Below are positions 1-4,888 of a stretch of DNA of 6,652 nucleotides, in pieces. The stretch lies in NCBI GenBank assembly GCA_030599405.1, contig JAUVOB010000082.1, positions 1-6,652 of the forward strand, in the 5' to 3' direction. Each line of letters begins with the position of its first letter. Position 1 is the first letter of the stretch. A program made the position numbers and the translations under genes. The notes below the pieces were generated by a model. The model did not search any database. It was not told the DNA's origin and saw only the letters and a list, made by a program, of their open reading frames with translations. Source of the DNA: Chloroflexota bacterium. Its GTDB lineage: Bacteria; Chloroflexota; Anaerolineae; Promineifilales; Promineifilaceae.

Positions 1-1
1 A

Positions 2-214
2 CTAGATGGCTTGGACATTTATCGCGGCCGGCCCTTTGAGCCCCTCGCCAACGGTAAATTCCACGCGCTGCCCTTCCTCCAGTATGCGATACCCAGATCC
101 TTCAATACCCGAATAGTGTACGAATATATCGCCCCCTTCATCTCGGGCTATGAAACCGTATCCTTTACTCTCATTGAACCACTTAACAGTTCCGGTTTCA
201 CGTTCATCTGCCAT
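2..214 (-). CDS. CspA-family cold-shock protein (70 aa)
   Basis: Small single-stranded nucleic-acid-binding protein of the cold-shock domain family, expected to act in the cytoplasm as an RNA chaperone that melts secondary structure or affects translation. The 70-residue length is typical of bacterial Csp proteins. Visible landmarks are the KWFN segment (residues 11-14), the RNP1-like motif KGYGFI (17-22) and the RNP2-like motif DIFVHYSGI (29-37), with the aromatic binding face W12, Y19, F21, F31, H33 and Y34. The C-terminal strand [10 protein letters not shown] ends at a TAG at the left edge, so the gene is complete. The start is the ATG at 214 because it gives the family N-terminus and has a strong SD (AGGAGGT, within 225-233) about 10 nt upstream; an in-frame extension to 307 adds 31 residues with no family resemblance. 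The exact paralogue cannot be named from sequence alone. Confidence 0.96.
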   Translation of the reverse strand: MADERETGTVKWFNESKGYGFIARDEGGDIFVHYSGIEGSGYRILEEGQRVEFTVGEGLKGPAAINVQAI

Positions 215-224
215 AATTCTCTCT

Positions 225-233
225 GACCTCCTG
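225..233 (-). promoter_or_regulatory. Strong SD of the cold-shock gene
   Basis: The minus strand reads CAGGAGGTC about 10 nt before the ATG at 214. It is a near-perfect anti-SD match and decides the start against the longer in-frame reading that begins at 307. Confidence 0.85.
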
Positions 234-262
234 TCTGTTAATATTTGCCAGACGCTAGATTG

Positions 263-292
263 ACTATAAAAAAACACCGCCAGACTCGTCAG
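263..292 (-). promoter_or_regulatory. Candidate promoter of the cold-shock gene
   Basis: On the minus strand CTGACG (292-287, 4 of 6 to TTGACA) is followed after 18 bp by TATAGT (268-263, 5 of 6 to TATAAT). Transcription would start near 256, giving a leader of about 40 nt. That is much shorter than the long thermosensing leader of E. coli cspA, so regulation by that mechanism is not indicated. A short GACT-CGTC-AGTC inverted repeat (283-294) overlaps the -35 element. Assigned by eye from hexamers and spacing only. Confidence 0.4.
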
Positions 293-456
293 TCCAGCGA
301 TGCCCATTAGCCTTTGTGAAACTGAAGCGTCTAACCAGGCAAACTATAACGCTTAAGGAGCATAGAGTCAATAAAAACTTAATGTGCGCTGGCGATACGA
401 GAGGTTTGGCCTTTCGTAAACCATTAAATCACGGCCTTGTGTTTCTAGCTGATTCG

Positions 457-478
457 GTGAACAGACACGACCTGTCAC
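457..478. repeat. Imperfect inverted repeat in the intergenic region
   Basis: GTGAACAG (457-464) pairs with CTGTCAC (472-478) across a 7-nt loop, making a 7-bp stem with one bulged A. It is not followed by a T-run on either strand, so it does not look like an intrinsic terminator. Function unknown; it could be chance. Confidence 0.35.
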
Positions 479-780
479 AATAACTCAGTCGAGCTCTTAC
501 GCTTGTCAAACAACATCAGGATTCTATCCAAGGTCAGAATGTCTCATAAAACTCTATCTAATCCTGGAAGGGTCTCAGAAGCAGTGATGAAAACCACCAA
601 TCTTTGTTATCTCGATCTACATAAGGCGCATTCTTAGCCGGTGACAAGGGTATATATCCACCCGGCTATTATTGATAAACTTCGATAGGGTGGTCTATGG
701 AGATCCGAAGTCCTGTAGCTATTCCTATTTTCCGCTCCGGTTGCTTTTTGAGATAGCCGGCCAACATCAAGGTCAATACC

Positions 781-798
781 GCACTTAACTGTAAGTGC
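781..798. repeat. Perfect palindrome upstream of the zinc-motif gene
   Basis: GCACTTA (781-787) and TAAGTGC (792-798) are exact reverse complements separated by ACTG. The repeat ends 19 bp before a TATAAT at 818-823 and therefore overlaps the position where a -35 element would sit. This placement suits a repressor or activator site for the plus-strand gene at 905. No T-run follows, so a terminator is unlikely. Confidence 0.55.
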
Positions 799-817
799 AA
801 AGCGGCCGATGTTTGAT

Positions 818-823
818 TATAAT
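818..823 (+). promoter_or_regulatory. Candidate -10 element (TATAAT) for the zinc-motif gene
   Basis: A consensus TATAAT with TG three bases too far for a strict extended -10. No good -35 hexamer lies at 16-18 bp spacing (the 795-800 segment is GTGCAA), so an activator binding the adjacent palindrome is conceivable. The start would be near 830, giving a leader of about 75 nt before the ATG at 905. Confidence 0.4.
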
Positions 824-904
824 GATGCGCTAGAGCTTTATGCCGCCAAGTTGTAATTGAAAAACAACCCGTCTGTAGCGGCACAGTAGTAACAGTGGAG
901 TGCT

Positions 905-1102
905 ATGACGAAGAAGAAAGCGAAGAAGGCCGGCGCCGTCGAATGCCGCGGGTGCAAGGGTACCGGTGATTGTCCGAGGTGCAAAGGAAACGGCATGGAT
1001 CCGGAAGCTGCACTAAAGAAATGTCGCCGCTGCGGGGGAACAGGCATCTGTACGGGCTGCAAGGGAAGCGGCTGGATTATTGTTCAGGGTTCAAAAACCT
1101 AG
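905..1102 (+). CDS. Small DnaJ-type zinc-motif protein, no J domain (65 aa)
   Basis: A 65-residue protein made almost wholly of four CxxCxGxG motifs: CRGCKGTG (14-21), CPRCKGNG (23-30), CRRCGGTG (40-47) and CTGCKGSG (49-56). Eight cysteines at 14, 17, 23, 26, 40, 43, 49 and 52 should bind two zinc ions. The pattern is that of the central cysteine-rich domain of DnaJ/Hsp40, but the J domain, the G/F linker and the substrate-binding C-terminal domain are all absent. Stand-alone versions of this fold are known, for example the Bacillus anti-TRAP protein (one module) and plant BSD2-type chaperones. The lysine-rich N-terminus (TKKKAKK) suggests contact with nucleic acid or an acidic partner, which is inference. 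The start has GTGGAG (895-900) 4 nt upstream. The gene ends 7 bp from the convergent phosphotransferase stop. Client or partner is unknown. Confidence 0.87.
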   Translation: MTKKKAKKAGAVECRGCKGTGDCPRCKGNGMDPEAALKKCRRCGGTGICTGCKGSGWIIVQGSKT

Positions 1103-1109
1103 CTTTCGA

Positions 1110-2204
1110 CTATTCCTTATCAGGGAAAAACCGCACATCAGTCAGATCGTCAATCTCTGGCTCGACGTTATAGCTAGGCCACGCTAGGGCTCGCGCTAAG
1201 TAACGGCGTATTTTACGATTCGGTTCCATGTCGTGAATACGCCACACACGCAATTCACCGGTTTTTGCCCTTCTTAACCCTTCGCCAAGCAGGATACTGA
1301 GCCACCACACGGGAAAGAGTCCCAGATACAGGTGGAATCGCCGGTCAATTGTACGGTCACTGTGTCTCCGGTACTCCAGATAAGGATCAAGGAATGCCCT
1401 CCACTGGGTCGGGGAAAGTAAATCTTCCTGGTTAGGATGGGTCATCGTGTCAGCAAGCTCTATGGCAGGATCATGGAGGCCGCTGTCTTCCCAGTCCACC
1501 ATGCCCAACCTCCCGCCTGGGCGGGCAATAATATTAGCAAATCGGGGATCGGCCCGGCAGAAACAAAGCGGAACTTTGAAATTGGAGAGATCCGCTGCGA
1601 CTTCCATGCGGTTCTCGCACAAGGTCGTGCATAACTCTACGACCCTCCTGGCCGGCTCAAAGTCGGATTCCACCCAATCGAAATACTCCTGAAGTTGTCG
1701 CCGTACTCCACGCCAGATTTGAAGAATTGGCCTCTCCTGACCGCGGGACAACCACAGATCGTCACGCCGTACCTCGTTCGTCTGTATCCATATTTCCGCA
1801 AGCTTTCCAAGCTCTTCTGCCGTGGGAATGCGGCGATCCCACATCTGTCCATACATATAATCGTATACGACCACCGGTCCGCGATCCGCACAGTGAGGGT
1901 AAAAAGCTCTGGGCTGGGGTGCCAGTTCGAGATGGGATAGCAGCTCCAATGCTCTGAACTCGCGAACTGGCGACTCGTCGAACTCTTCAGGTTTCAGATA
2001 TTCCTTGAGGATTATCCGCTGACTGCCGTTTCCAGCGTCAAAGAGATTATTACTCTGAAAATCGAGGCGAGGGCGATGTCTGAACCAGATTTCCGAAACA
2101 GGTGCAGAAAGGACATCAGCAGCAATATTCTTTAATGTCTGTGGCTCTCCATCGCGCACTTCATCGAAGGGTATCACAAAGCTAGTATAGCGATCGTTTG
2201 CCAT
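1110..2204 (-). CDS. APH/choline-kinase-fold phosphotransferase (364 aa)
   Basis: Cytoplasmic kinase-like protein of the aminoglycoside phosphotransferase superfamily, which transfers the ATP gamma-phosphate to a small-molecule hydroxyl. The N-lobe shows a likely ATP-binding lysine in RIILKEYL (K67) and a partnering glutamate in REFRALELL (E82). The C-lobe has the catalytic loop CRADPRFANII with D219 and N224 in D-x4-N spacing, and the metal-binding MVDWEDSGLHDPAIELAD with D238. The usual HGD/HRD triad reads RAD here, so the conserved histidine two residues before the aspartate is arginine. At 364 residues it is longer than typical APH resistance enzymes (about 260-300), and the C-terminal 60 residues are Arg/Trp-rich. 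The substrate cannot be inferred, and antibiotic resistance should not be assumed. ATG at 2204 is preferred, with AGGTGG only 2 nt upstream; a GTG at 2210 lies in frame. It lies 103 bp downstream of the GNAT gene on the same strand, so cotranscription is possible. Confidence 0.88.
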   Translation of the reverse strand: MANDRYTSFVIPFDEVRDGEPQTLKNIAADVLSAPVSEIWFRHRPRLDFQSNNLFDAGNGSQRIILKEYLKPEEFDESPVREFRALELLSHLELAPQPRAFYPHCADRGPVVVYDYMYGQMWDRRIPTAEELGKLAEIWIQTNEVRRDDLWLSRGQERPILQIWRGVRRQLQEYFDWVESDFEPARRVVELCTTLCENRMEVAADLSNFKVPLCFCRADPRFANIIARPGGRLGMVDWEDSGLHDPAIELADTMTHPNQEDLLSPTQWRAFLDPYLEYRRHSDRTIDRRFHLYLGLFPVWWLSILLGEGLRRAKTGELRVWRIHDMEPNRKIRRYLARALAWPSYNVEPEIDDLTDVRFFPDKE

Positions 2205-2307
2205 CCCCACCTAGCGTACAGGCTACGATAGGGCTCCATAAAGCATACCTCGATTTCCGCTATTTCTCTGCCAGTTGGAAGTGCTCGCCCTAGATCCGGC
2301 TCGATTA

Positions 2308-2901
2308 TCAGGCGATTCCGCTCCCATCGACTATGTAACGCATTATCGGCCGGATCTCAGATCGACGCGCAACTTCGACAAAGCCCATTTTCTCAAAGAC
2401 CGAGATCACCCCGGTATAGGTCTGTAGATCAGGGTTCTTGCTGGATTCAGGGATTACTGGATAGGCTTCGACGATATTGGCTCCATTCTCCCTTGCATAT
2501 GTCAGAGCAGCATCGATTAGCTTCGACATTAAGCCCTGGCCTTGAAAGGATCTGGCTATGAAAAAACAGACGATGGACCAAACTGGCTGATCATCAACCC
2601 GTTTGAGGACCGGGGATCGATCCAACACAGGAAAGTGTTCACGCGGCGCGACCGAGCACCATCCTATAGGTGTGTCATCAAGAAATGCTAAGATTCCTGG
2701 TACTCGGCCGGATTCGACGATCGCGTTCATGGCCCTACGATTACCTTCTCCATATTTGCGATCGAATTCCTTTCGCTTAAGACGCCACCACATACACCAG
2801 CAGCCTTTGTTGGCGCCCATTTGTTCGAGCAACTTCTCCATATTTCCCCATTCCTCGGGAAGAACAGGCCGATATTCGAGGGTATGCAGTTGGTTTTCCA
2901 T
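2308..2901 (-). CDS. GNAT-family N-acetyltransferase (197 aa)
   Basis: Member of the Gcn5-related acetyltransferase superfamily, which moves an acetyl group from acetyl-CoA to an amine. The acetyl-CoA-binding motif A is clear: VCFFIARSFQGQGLMSKLIDAAL (residues 111-133), with the R-x-x-Q-G-Q-G pyrophosphate loop at 117-123. The C-terminal VFEKMGFVEVARRS (168-181) is the usual strand 6-7 region. A distinctive N-terminal CWCMWWRLKRKEF (34-46) and GWCSVAPREHFPVLDRS (80-96) place it in a widespread Cys/Trp-rich GNAT subgroup that is usually annotated only as GNAT, with unknown substrate. The length is normal for that subgroup. The ATG at 2901 begins the conserved part; the SD is weak (GTGAAAAGCG only), so translation may be modest or leader-controlled. 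Its 142-nt upstream region carries inverted repeats (2936-2983 and 3004-3022). Confidence 0.93.
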   Translation of the reverse strand: MENQLHTLEYRPVLPEEWGNMEKLLEQMGANKGCWCMWWRLKRKEFDRKYGEGNRRAMNAIVESGRVPGILAFLDDTPIGWCSVAPREHFPVLDRSPVLKRVDDQPVWSIVCFFIARSFQGQGLMSKLIDAALTYARENGANIVEAYPVIPESSKNPDLQTYTGVISVFEKMGFVEVARRSEIRPIMRYIVDGSGIA

Positions 2902-2935
2902 CGCTTTTCACTTGTTTGAACGTCCTCATCCAAAC

Positions 2936-2983
2936 AACAGGTTCTGTGACCGGTTCGCCCTTGATACGGGGCTTTAACCTGTT
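2936..2983 (-). repeat. Nested inverted repeats in the GNAT leader
   Basis: AACAGGTT (2936-2943) and AACCTGTT (2976-2983) are exact reverse complements 32 nt apart. Between them GCCC and GGGC form a smaller 4-bp stem. If transcription of the acetyltransferase gene starts upstream, the leader could fold into a two-tier hairpin ending about 34 nt before the ATG at 2901. No known riboswitch class is recognised. Confidence 0.4.
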
Positions 2984-3003
2984 CAATCTGTATGGGACAC
3001 CAA

Positions 3004-3022
3004 TGGTTATCAATGATAACCA
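3004..3022. repeat. Perfect 19-bp palindrome between the VOC operon and the GNAT gene
   Basis: TGGTTATC (3004-3011) and GATAACCA (3015-3022) are exact reverse complements around AAT. On the minus strand it lies 22 nt after the stop of the VOC gene and about 100 nt before the acetyltransferase start. The 8-bp stem is A/T-rich and is followed by TTGGTG rather than a T-run, so an intrinsic terminator is a poor fit. A dimeric-regulator operator or an mRNA 3'-end hairpin fits equally well. A TTGATA within it (3013-3008) could serve as a -35 on the minus strand. Confidence 0.6.
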
Positions 3023-3043
3023 AGGGAAGAGAATTGCTAGCGA

Positions 3044-3412
3044 TTACTCCGTGGCCGGTCGCGGTTCCAGCACGCCAAAGAGATTACCCTCGATGTCGGC
3101 GCAATATGCATGCATTCCTACTCCAGGGATCTCATTTGGTCCGTGTACCTTCCGGCCGCCGGCCCCCTCGATCTTTATGAGTATATCGTCGAGAGATTCC
3201 ACTTCCAGGGTGTTTATCACTGCCTGGTCAAACTCCCGGCTCATTATGCCTCCGTTAATCCCTGGTACATCGTCAGGGCCGGTCGTCACCAACCAGTAAG
3301 CTTGTTCACCCCCTCCCCAAGTAGTGATCTCCCATTCGAAGACATCTTTGTAGAAATCTGCCATCTTTGATGGATCGTCGGCCAGGATCTCAAAATGAAC
3401 TGGTCGCTTCAT
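3044..3412 (-). CDS. VOC-superfamily (glyoxalase/bleomycin-resistance fold) protein (122 aa)
   Basis: A vicinal-oxygen-chelate fold protein of the group often annotated as 'predicted enzyme related to lactoylglutathione lyase'. The N-terminal module reads PVHFEILADDPSKMADFYKDVFEW (residues 4-27), the typical first strand and helix, with H6 and E8 as possible metal ligands. The C-terminal strand ends MHAYCADIEGNLFGVLEPR (100-118), with E116 at the usual ligand position. At 122 residues it carries two beta-alpha-beta-beta-beta units, as normal. The substrate is unknown; family members act on methylglyoxal adducts, dioxygenase substrates or antibiotics, and many have no known reaction. The ATG at 3412 has AAGGAG (3421-3426) 8 nt upstream and overlaps the stop of the preceding small gene as ATGA, indicating translational coupling. 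It is the third gene of the operon starting at 3914. Confidence 0.92.
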   Translation of the reverse strand: MKRPVHFEILADDPSKMADFYKDVFEWEITTWGGGEQAYWLVTTGPDDVPGINGGIMSREFDQAVINTLEVESLDDILIKIEGAGGRKVHGPNEIPGVGMHAYCADIEGNLFGVLEPRPATE

Positions 3413-3633
3413 CTCTGTCTCTCCTTGAACTGGTACATAACGGGCGGTCTTCGATAAGGACAATACTCGAGATGGTCGATTTTCGACCACGATTCCAGAC
3501 CGCAATAGGGATCTCCGGTTAGTTTATAGACTTTCATCTCGCGAGCAATCTCGCACTCGCGAACGATCACACGGCATCTACTTCGATTGAAGTTTTCCAG
3601 CATGTCAGCTTCGTTCATTGGTCTGGACACCAT
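3409..3633 (-). CDS. Small uncharacterised four-cysteine protein (74 aa)
   Basis: I do not recognise this protein. It is 74 residues, rich in charged residues, with four cysteines at 20, 27, 44 and 58 and a tyrosine/proline-rich C-terminal half (DPYCGLESW, EYCPYRRPP). There is no signal peptide or membrane segment, so it should be cytoplasmic. That it is a real gene is argued by context: it starts about 5 bp after the stop of the 91-aa gene, its own stop forms an ATGA overlap with the VOC start, and AGGATAGG (3645-3638) lies 4 nt before the ATG at 3633. A TTG at 3636 and an ATG at 3618 are alternative starts. The spaced cysteines could bind a metal, but the spacing matches no zinc motif I can name. 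Confidence 0.68.
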   Translation of the reverse strand: MVSRPMNEADMLENFNRSRCRVIVRECEIAREMKVYKLTGDPYCGLESWSKIDHLEYCPYRRPPVMYQFKERQR

Positions 3634-3638
3634 CAATC

Positions 3639-3914
3639 CTATCCTGGCACACTTAGCCGAGGACGCTCTGTGCTGCCATGCCGTAGATAACGACGTTTGT
3701 CATCGCGGCTTTTTACTGCCTTGATATCCATAGGAACCAACTCGTATTTCAGCCGCTCCCCATACCTATAGATGGCGCCGCATACAGGGCAGTGAACCGG
3801 CCGGTGGCCGATCTTCACCCTTCCTCTGTCGTCAAATAAGACGTTGGACATGTCCGAGTTCATACCAGCGCCACAAAGACATTTCAGAACAATCCCAACT
3901 TCCACAAGGTCCAT
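3639..3914 (-). CDS. Small zinc-ribbon-like protein, first gene of operon (91 aa)
   Basis: A 91-residue protein with two cysteine pairs, CLCG (12-15) and CPVCG (42-46), about 27 residues apart. This resembles a zinc-ribbon or rubredoxin-like knuckle pair, although the first is CxC rather than CxxC. The second is preceded by GHRPVH and followed by AIYRYGERLKYELVPMDI. The C-terminal 25 residues are basic (SRDDKRRYLRHGSTERPR), suggesting nucleic-acid or protein contact. No known family is recognised. The start is the ATG at 3914 because AAGGG (3928-3923) sits 8 nt upstream and a promoter lies immediately behind it; the frame stays open to 4043, but that would run across the promoter and operator. 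Stop TAG at 3639. It heads a three-gene operon with the 74-aa and VOC genes. Confidence 0.75.
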   Translation of the reverse strand: MDLVEVGIVLKCLCGAGMNSDMSNVLFDDRGRVKIGHRPVHCPVCGAIYRYGERLKYELVPMDIKAVKSRDDKRRYLRHGSTERPRLSVPG

Positions 3915-3930
3915 CGCGTTCACCCTTCTA

Positions 3931-3946
3931 TAGAACTTTTGTTCTA
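3931..3946. promoter_or_regulatory. LexA-box-like operator over the operon start
   Basis: TAGAAC-TTTT-GTTCTA is a perfect 6+6 inverted repeat with a 4-bp spacer. It contains GAAC-N4-GTTC, the core of the LexA (DinR) box of Gram-positive bacteria, also reported for green nonsulfur bacteria. It begins 3 bp after the -10 of the minus-strand promoter and covers the predicted transcription start near 3942, an ideal position for repression. The flanking bases are T and A rather than the usual C and G. Another dimeric repressor with a similar half-site is possible. Confidence 0.6.
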
Positions 3947-3948
3947 TT

Positions 3949-3977
3949 ATTATAGCAACGTTTGTTCCCTTGCGCAA
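3949..3977 (-). promoter_or_regulatory. Promoter of the three-gene operon
   Basis: On the minus strand, TTGCGC (3977-3972, 3 of 6 to TTGACA) is separated by exactly 17 bp from a consensus TATAAT (3954-3949). Transcription should start near 3942, giving a leader of about 28 nt to the ATG at 3914, with the SD inside it. The weak -35 lies in a palindrome, TTGCGCAA (3970-3977). Confidence 0.65.
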
Positions 3978-4223
3978 TAGGTATGGACAGTCACTCTGAA
4001 TCCTGTGAAGCATCCCTGGTACCACCCCGAGGACAAGCCGCATATCTGGCGCCCTTAAAGGGATGCCCCGCTTCTCAGGTTTTTCGCTTCTCGATTCACA
4101 TCCAAGAATCCATGGCTCCAGGCCAAGAGCAGCCTTGTTAACTACGCAGCGTGATTACTGAACAACAGGTCCCAATGGTCTTTAGCCAGGTGGCTAGAAT
4201 CGATGTCCCGAAAACTGCAGCGG
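3978..4223. other. Non-coding stretch between the operon promoter and the HEAT gene
   Basis: With the leader, about 309 bp without a gene lie between 3914 and 4224. It contains an exact 8-bp direct repeat CGCTTCTC (4069-4076 and 4085-4092, 16 bp apart), a short CCCTT-A-AAGGG palindrome (4052-4062) and a TAGCCA-GG-TGGCTA palindrome (4183-4196) lying 28-41 bp past the HEAT-gene stop. The last could form a hairpin at the 3' end of that mRNA, but no T-run follows, so an intrinsic terminator is not supported. Confidence 0.5.
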
Positions 4224-4784
4224 TTACTCGCTCTTAATCCACCCAGGAGGATAAGGGAGCTCATCATCTGCGAGCAGAGACAGCGCTTTCTTCACCTTTG
4301 TTCTAATGGCGGCGCTACGATCCCCCTGCATCCCGGAGATAGCGAAGATGACCTCATCCTTCCATTCCGGATAATTCCGGCCGACGATGGACAGGCTGAC
4401 GATGGTCCAACTCTTCACAAAAACGCTCTGATCCACTAGTAAATCGACCAGTACAGCGCTGATCTCGCCCACTATGTCCGGGTAAATGGTGAGATAGCCG
4501 AGGATCATAGCGATGTGCCATCGGACCATGGCAACACTGTCAGACTTGGCTATATGAATAAGTTCAGGGAGATGTTCGACGAGTAGCTCCGGTCTAGAAC
4601 GGGCGATCTTTTCAAGGGCATCCGCTGCCCGGCCGCGAACGACGTCGTCCGAATCTCTCAATCCTACATATAGGTCGTCAAACAATTCCTCATTGGCCAA
4701 AACTATCTCGACTACCTCGTTGGACATACCGTCTGACCGAAGGTCTCCGCCCGCCAACATACCAAGAAGGTGATTCCTCTTCAT
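4224..4784 (-). CDS. HEAT-repeat protein (186 aa)
   Basis: A helical-repeat scaffold. About four HEAT-like units can be traced at roughly residues 33-64, 70-103, 105-139 and 141-173. Typical helix patterns are VVRGRAADALEKIA (48-61), MVRWHIAMILGYLT (86-99), FVKSWTIVSLSIVG (122-135) and AIRTKVKKALSLLA (159-172), each with the conserved hydrophobic face and a D/V-R or D/V-K at the turn. No signal peptide or membrane segment, so it is likely cytoplasmic and works by binding a partner protein, which cannot be named. The unusual C-terminal tail is DDELPYPPGWIKSE. The start ATG at 4784 has GAGGA (4793-4789) 4 nt upstream; a candidate -10 TATACT lies at 4832-4827. Stop TAA at 4224. It stands alone, divergent from the metalloprotease. 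Confidence 0.87.
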   Translation of the reverse strand: MKRNHLLGMLAGGDLRSDGMSNEVVEIVLANEELFDDLYVGLRDSDDVVRGRAADALEKIARSRPELLVEHLPELIHIAKSDSVAMVRWHIAMILGYLTIYPDIVGEISAVLVDLLVDQSVFVKSWTIVSLSIVGRNYPEWKDEVIFAISGMQGDRSAAIRTKVKKALSLLADDELPYPPGWIKSE

Positions 4785-4888
4785 TCTATCCTCGCATGTA
4801 TATCAAATAGCCAAAGATTGAACTAAAGTATACAAGAAGGGAATGGGGAAGTGTGCAAGGGCCAATCCCCGTTCGCGATGCCGTCACA

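Larger units (their letters stand above)
308..904. other. Intergenic region with no gene recognised
   Basis: About 600 bp between the divergently oriented cold-shock gene and the zinc-motif gene. No reading frame here has a recognisable motif; the best one (669-884, minus) has no convincing SD and no resemblance I can name. I looked for tRNA arms, rRNA fragments and CRISPR-like repeats and saw none. It does contain an imperfect hairpin at 457-478, a perfect 7-bp palindrome at 781-798 and a TATAAT at 818-823, each listed separately. A weak CCACCC/GGGTGG inverted repeat (658-663 and 688-693) with a 24-nt loop is also present. The first 350 bp could hold a small RNA or a decayed gene, but I cannot support either. 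Confidence 0.6.

Noticed and set aside
215..307. N-terminal extension of the cold-shock protein
   Set aside because: The extra residues do not resemble the family, and the internal ATG at 214 has a near-perfect SD; the extension also covers the candidate promoter.
669..884. 71-codon minus-strand open frame in the intergenic region
   Set aside because: No SD, no recognisable motif, low-quality composition, and it runs through the palindrome and the TATAAT upstream of the plus-strand gene.
1083..1101. GGTTCAAA sequence resembling a tRNA T-arm
   Set aside because: No acceptor, D or anticodon arms can be built around it, and it lies within the end of a coding region.
970..1173. Overlapping plus-strand frame in the zinc-motif gene
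   Set aside because: The other frame has four exact CxxCxGxG motifs and an SD; this frame has neither.
1110..2204. Aminoglycoside-resistance gene
   Set aside because: The fold supports a phosphotransferase only; the triad is altered and the length is unlike known resistance enzymes, so resistance is not claimed.
2603..2977. 124-codon plus-strand frame opposite the GNAT gene
   Set aside because: It is antisense to a gene with clear GNAT motifs, has no motif of its own and no SD.
3004..3022. Intrinsic terminator for the VOC operon
   Set aside because: The stem is perfect but A/T-rich and no T-run follows on either strand, so it is recorded only as a palindrome.
2916..3299. 127-codon plus-strand frame opposite the VOC gene
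   Set aside because: It lies antisense to a clear VOC gene and runs across the intergenic palindrome; no recognisable domain.
3413..3505. N-terminal extension of the VOC protein
   Set aside because: It overlaps the 74-aa gene in another frame; the ATG at 3412 has a strong SD, the ATGA overlap and the family N-terminus.
3915..4043. N-terminal extension of the zinc-ribbon-like protein
   Set aside because: It would run across the -35, -10 and operator; the ATG at 3914 has a well-placed SD.
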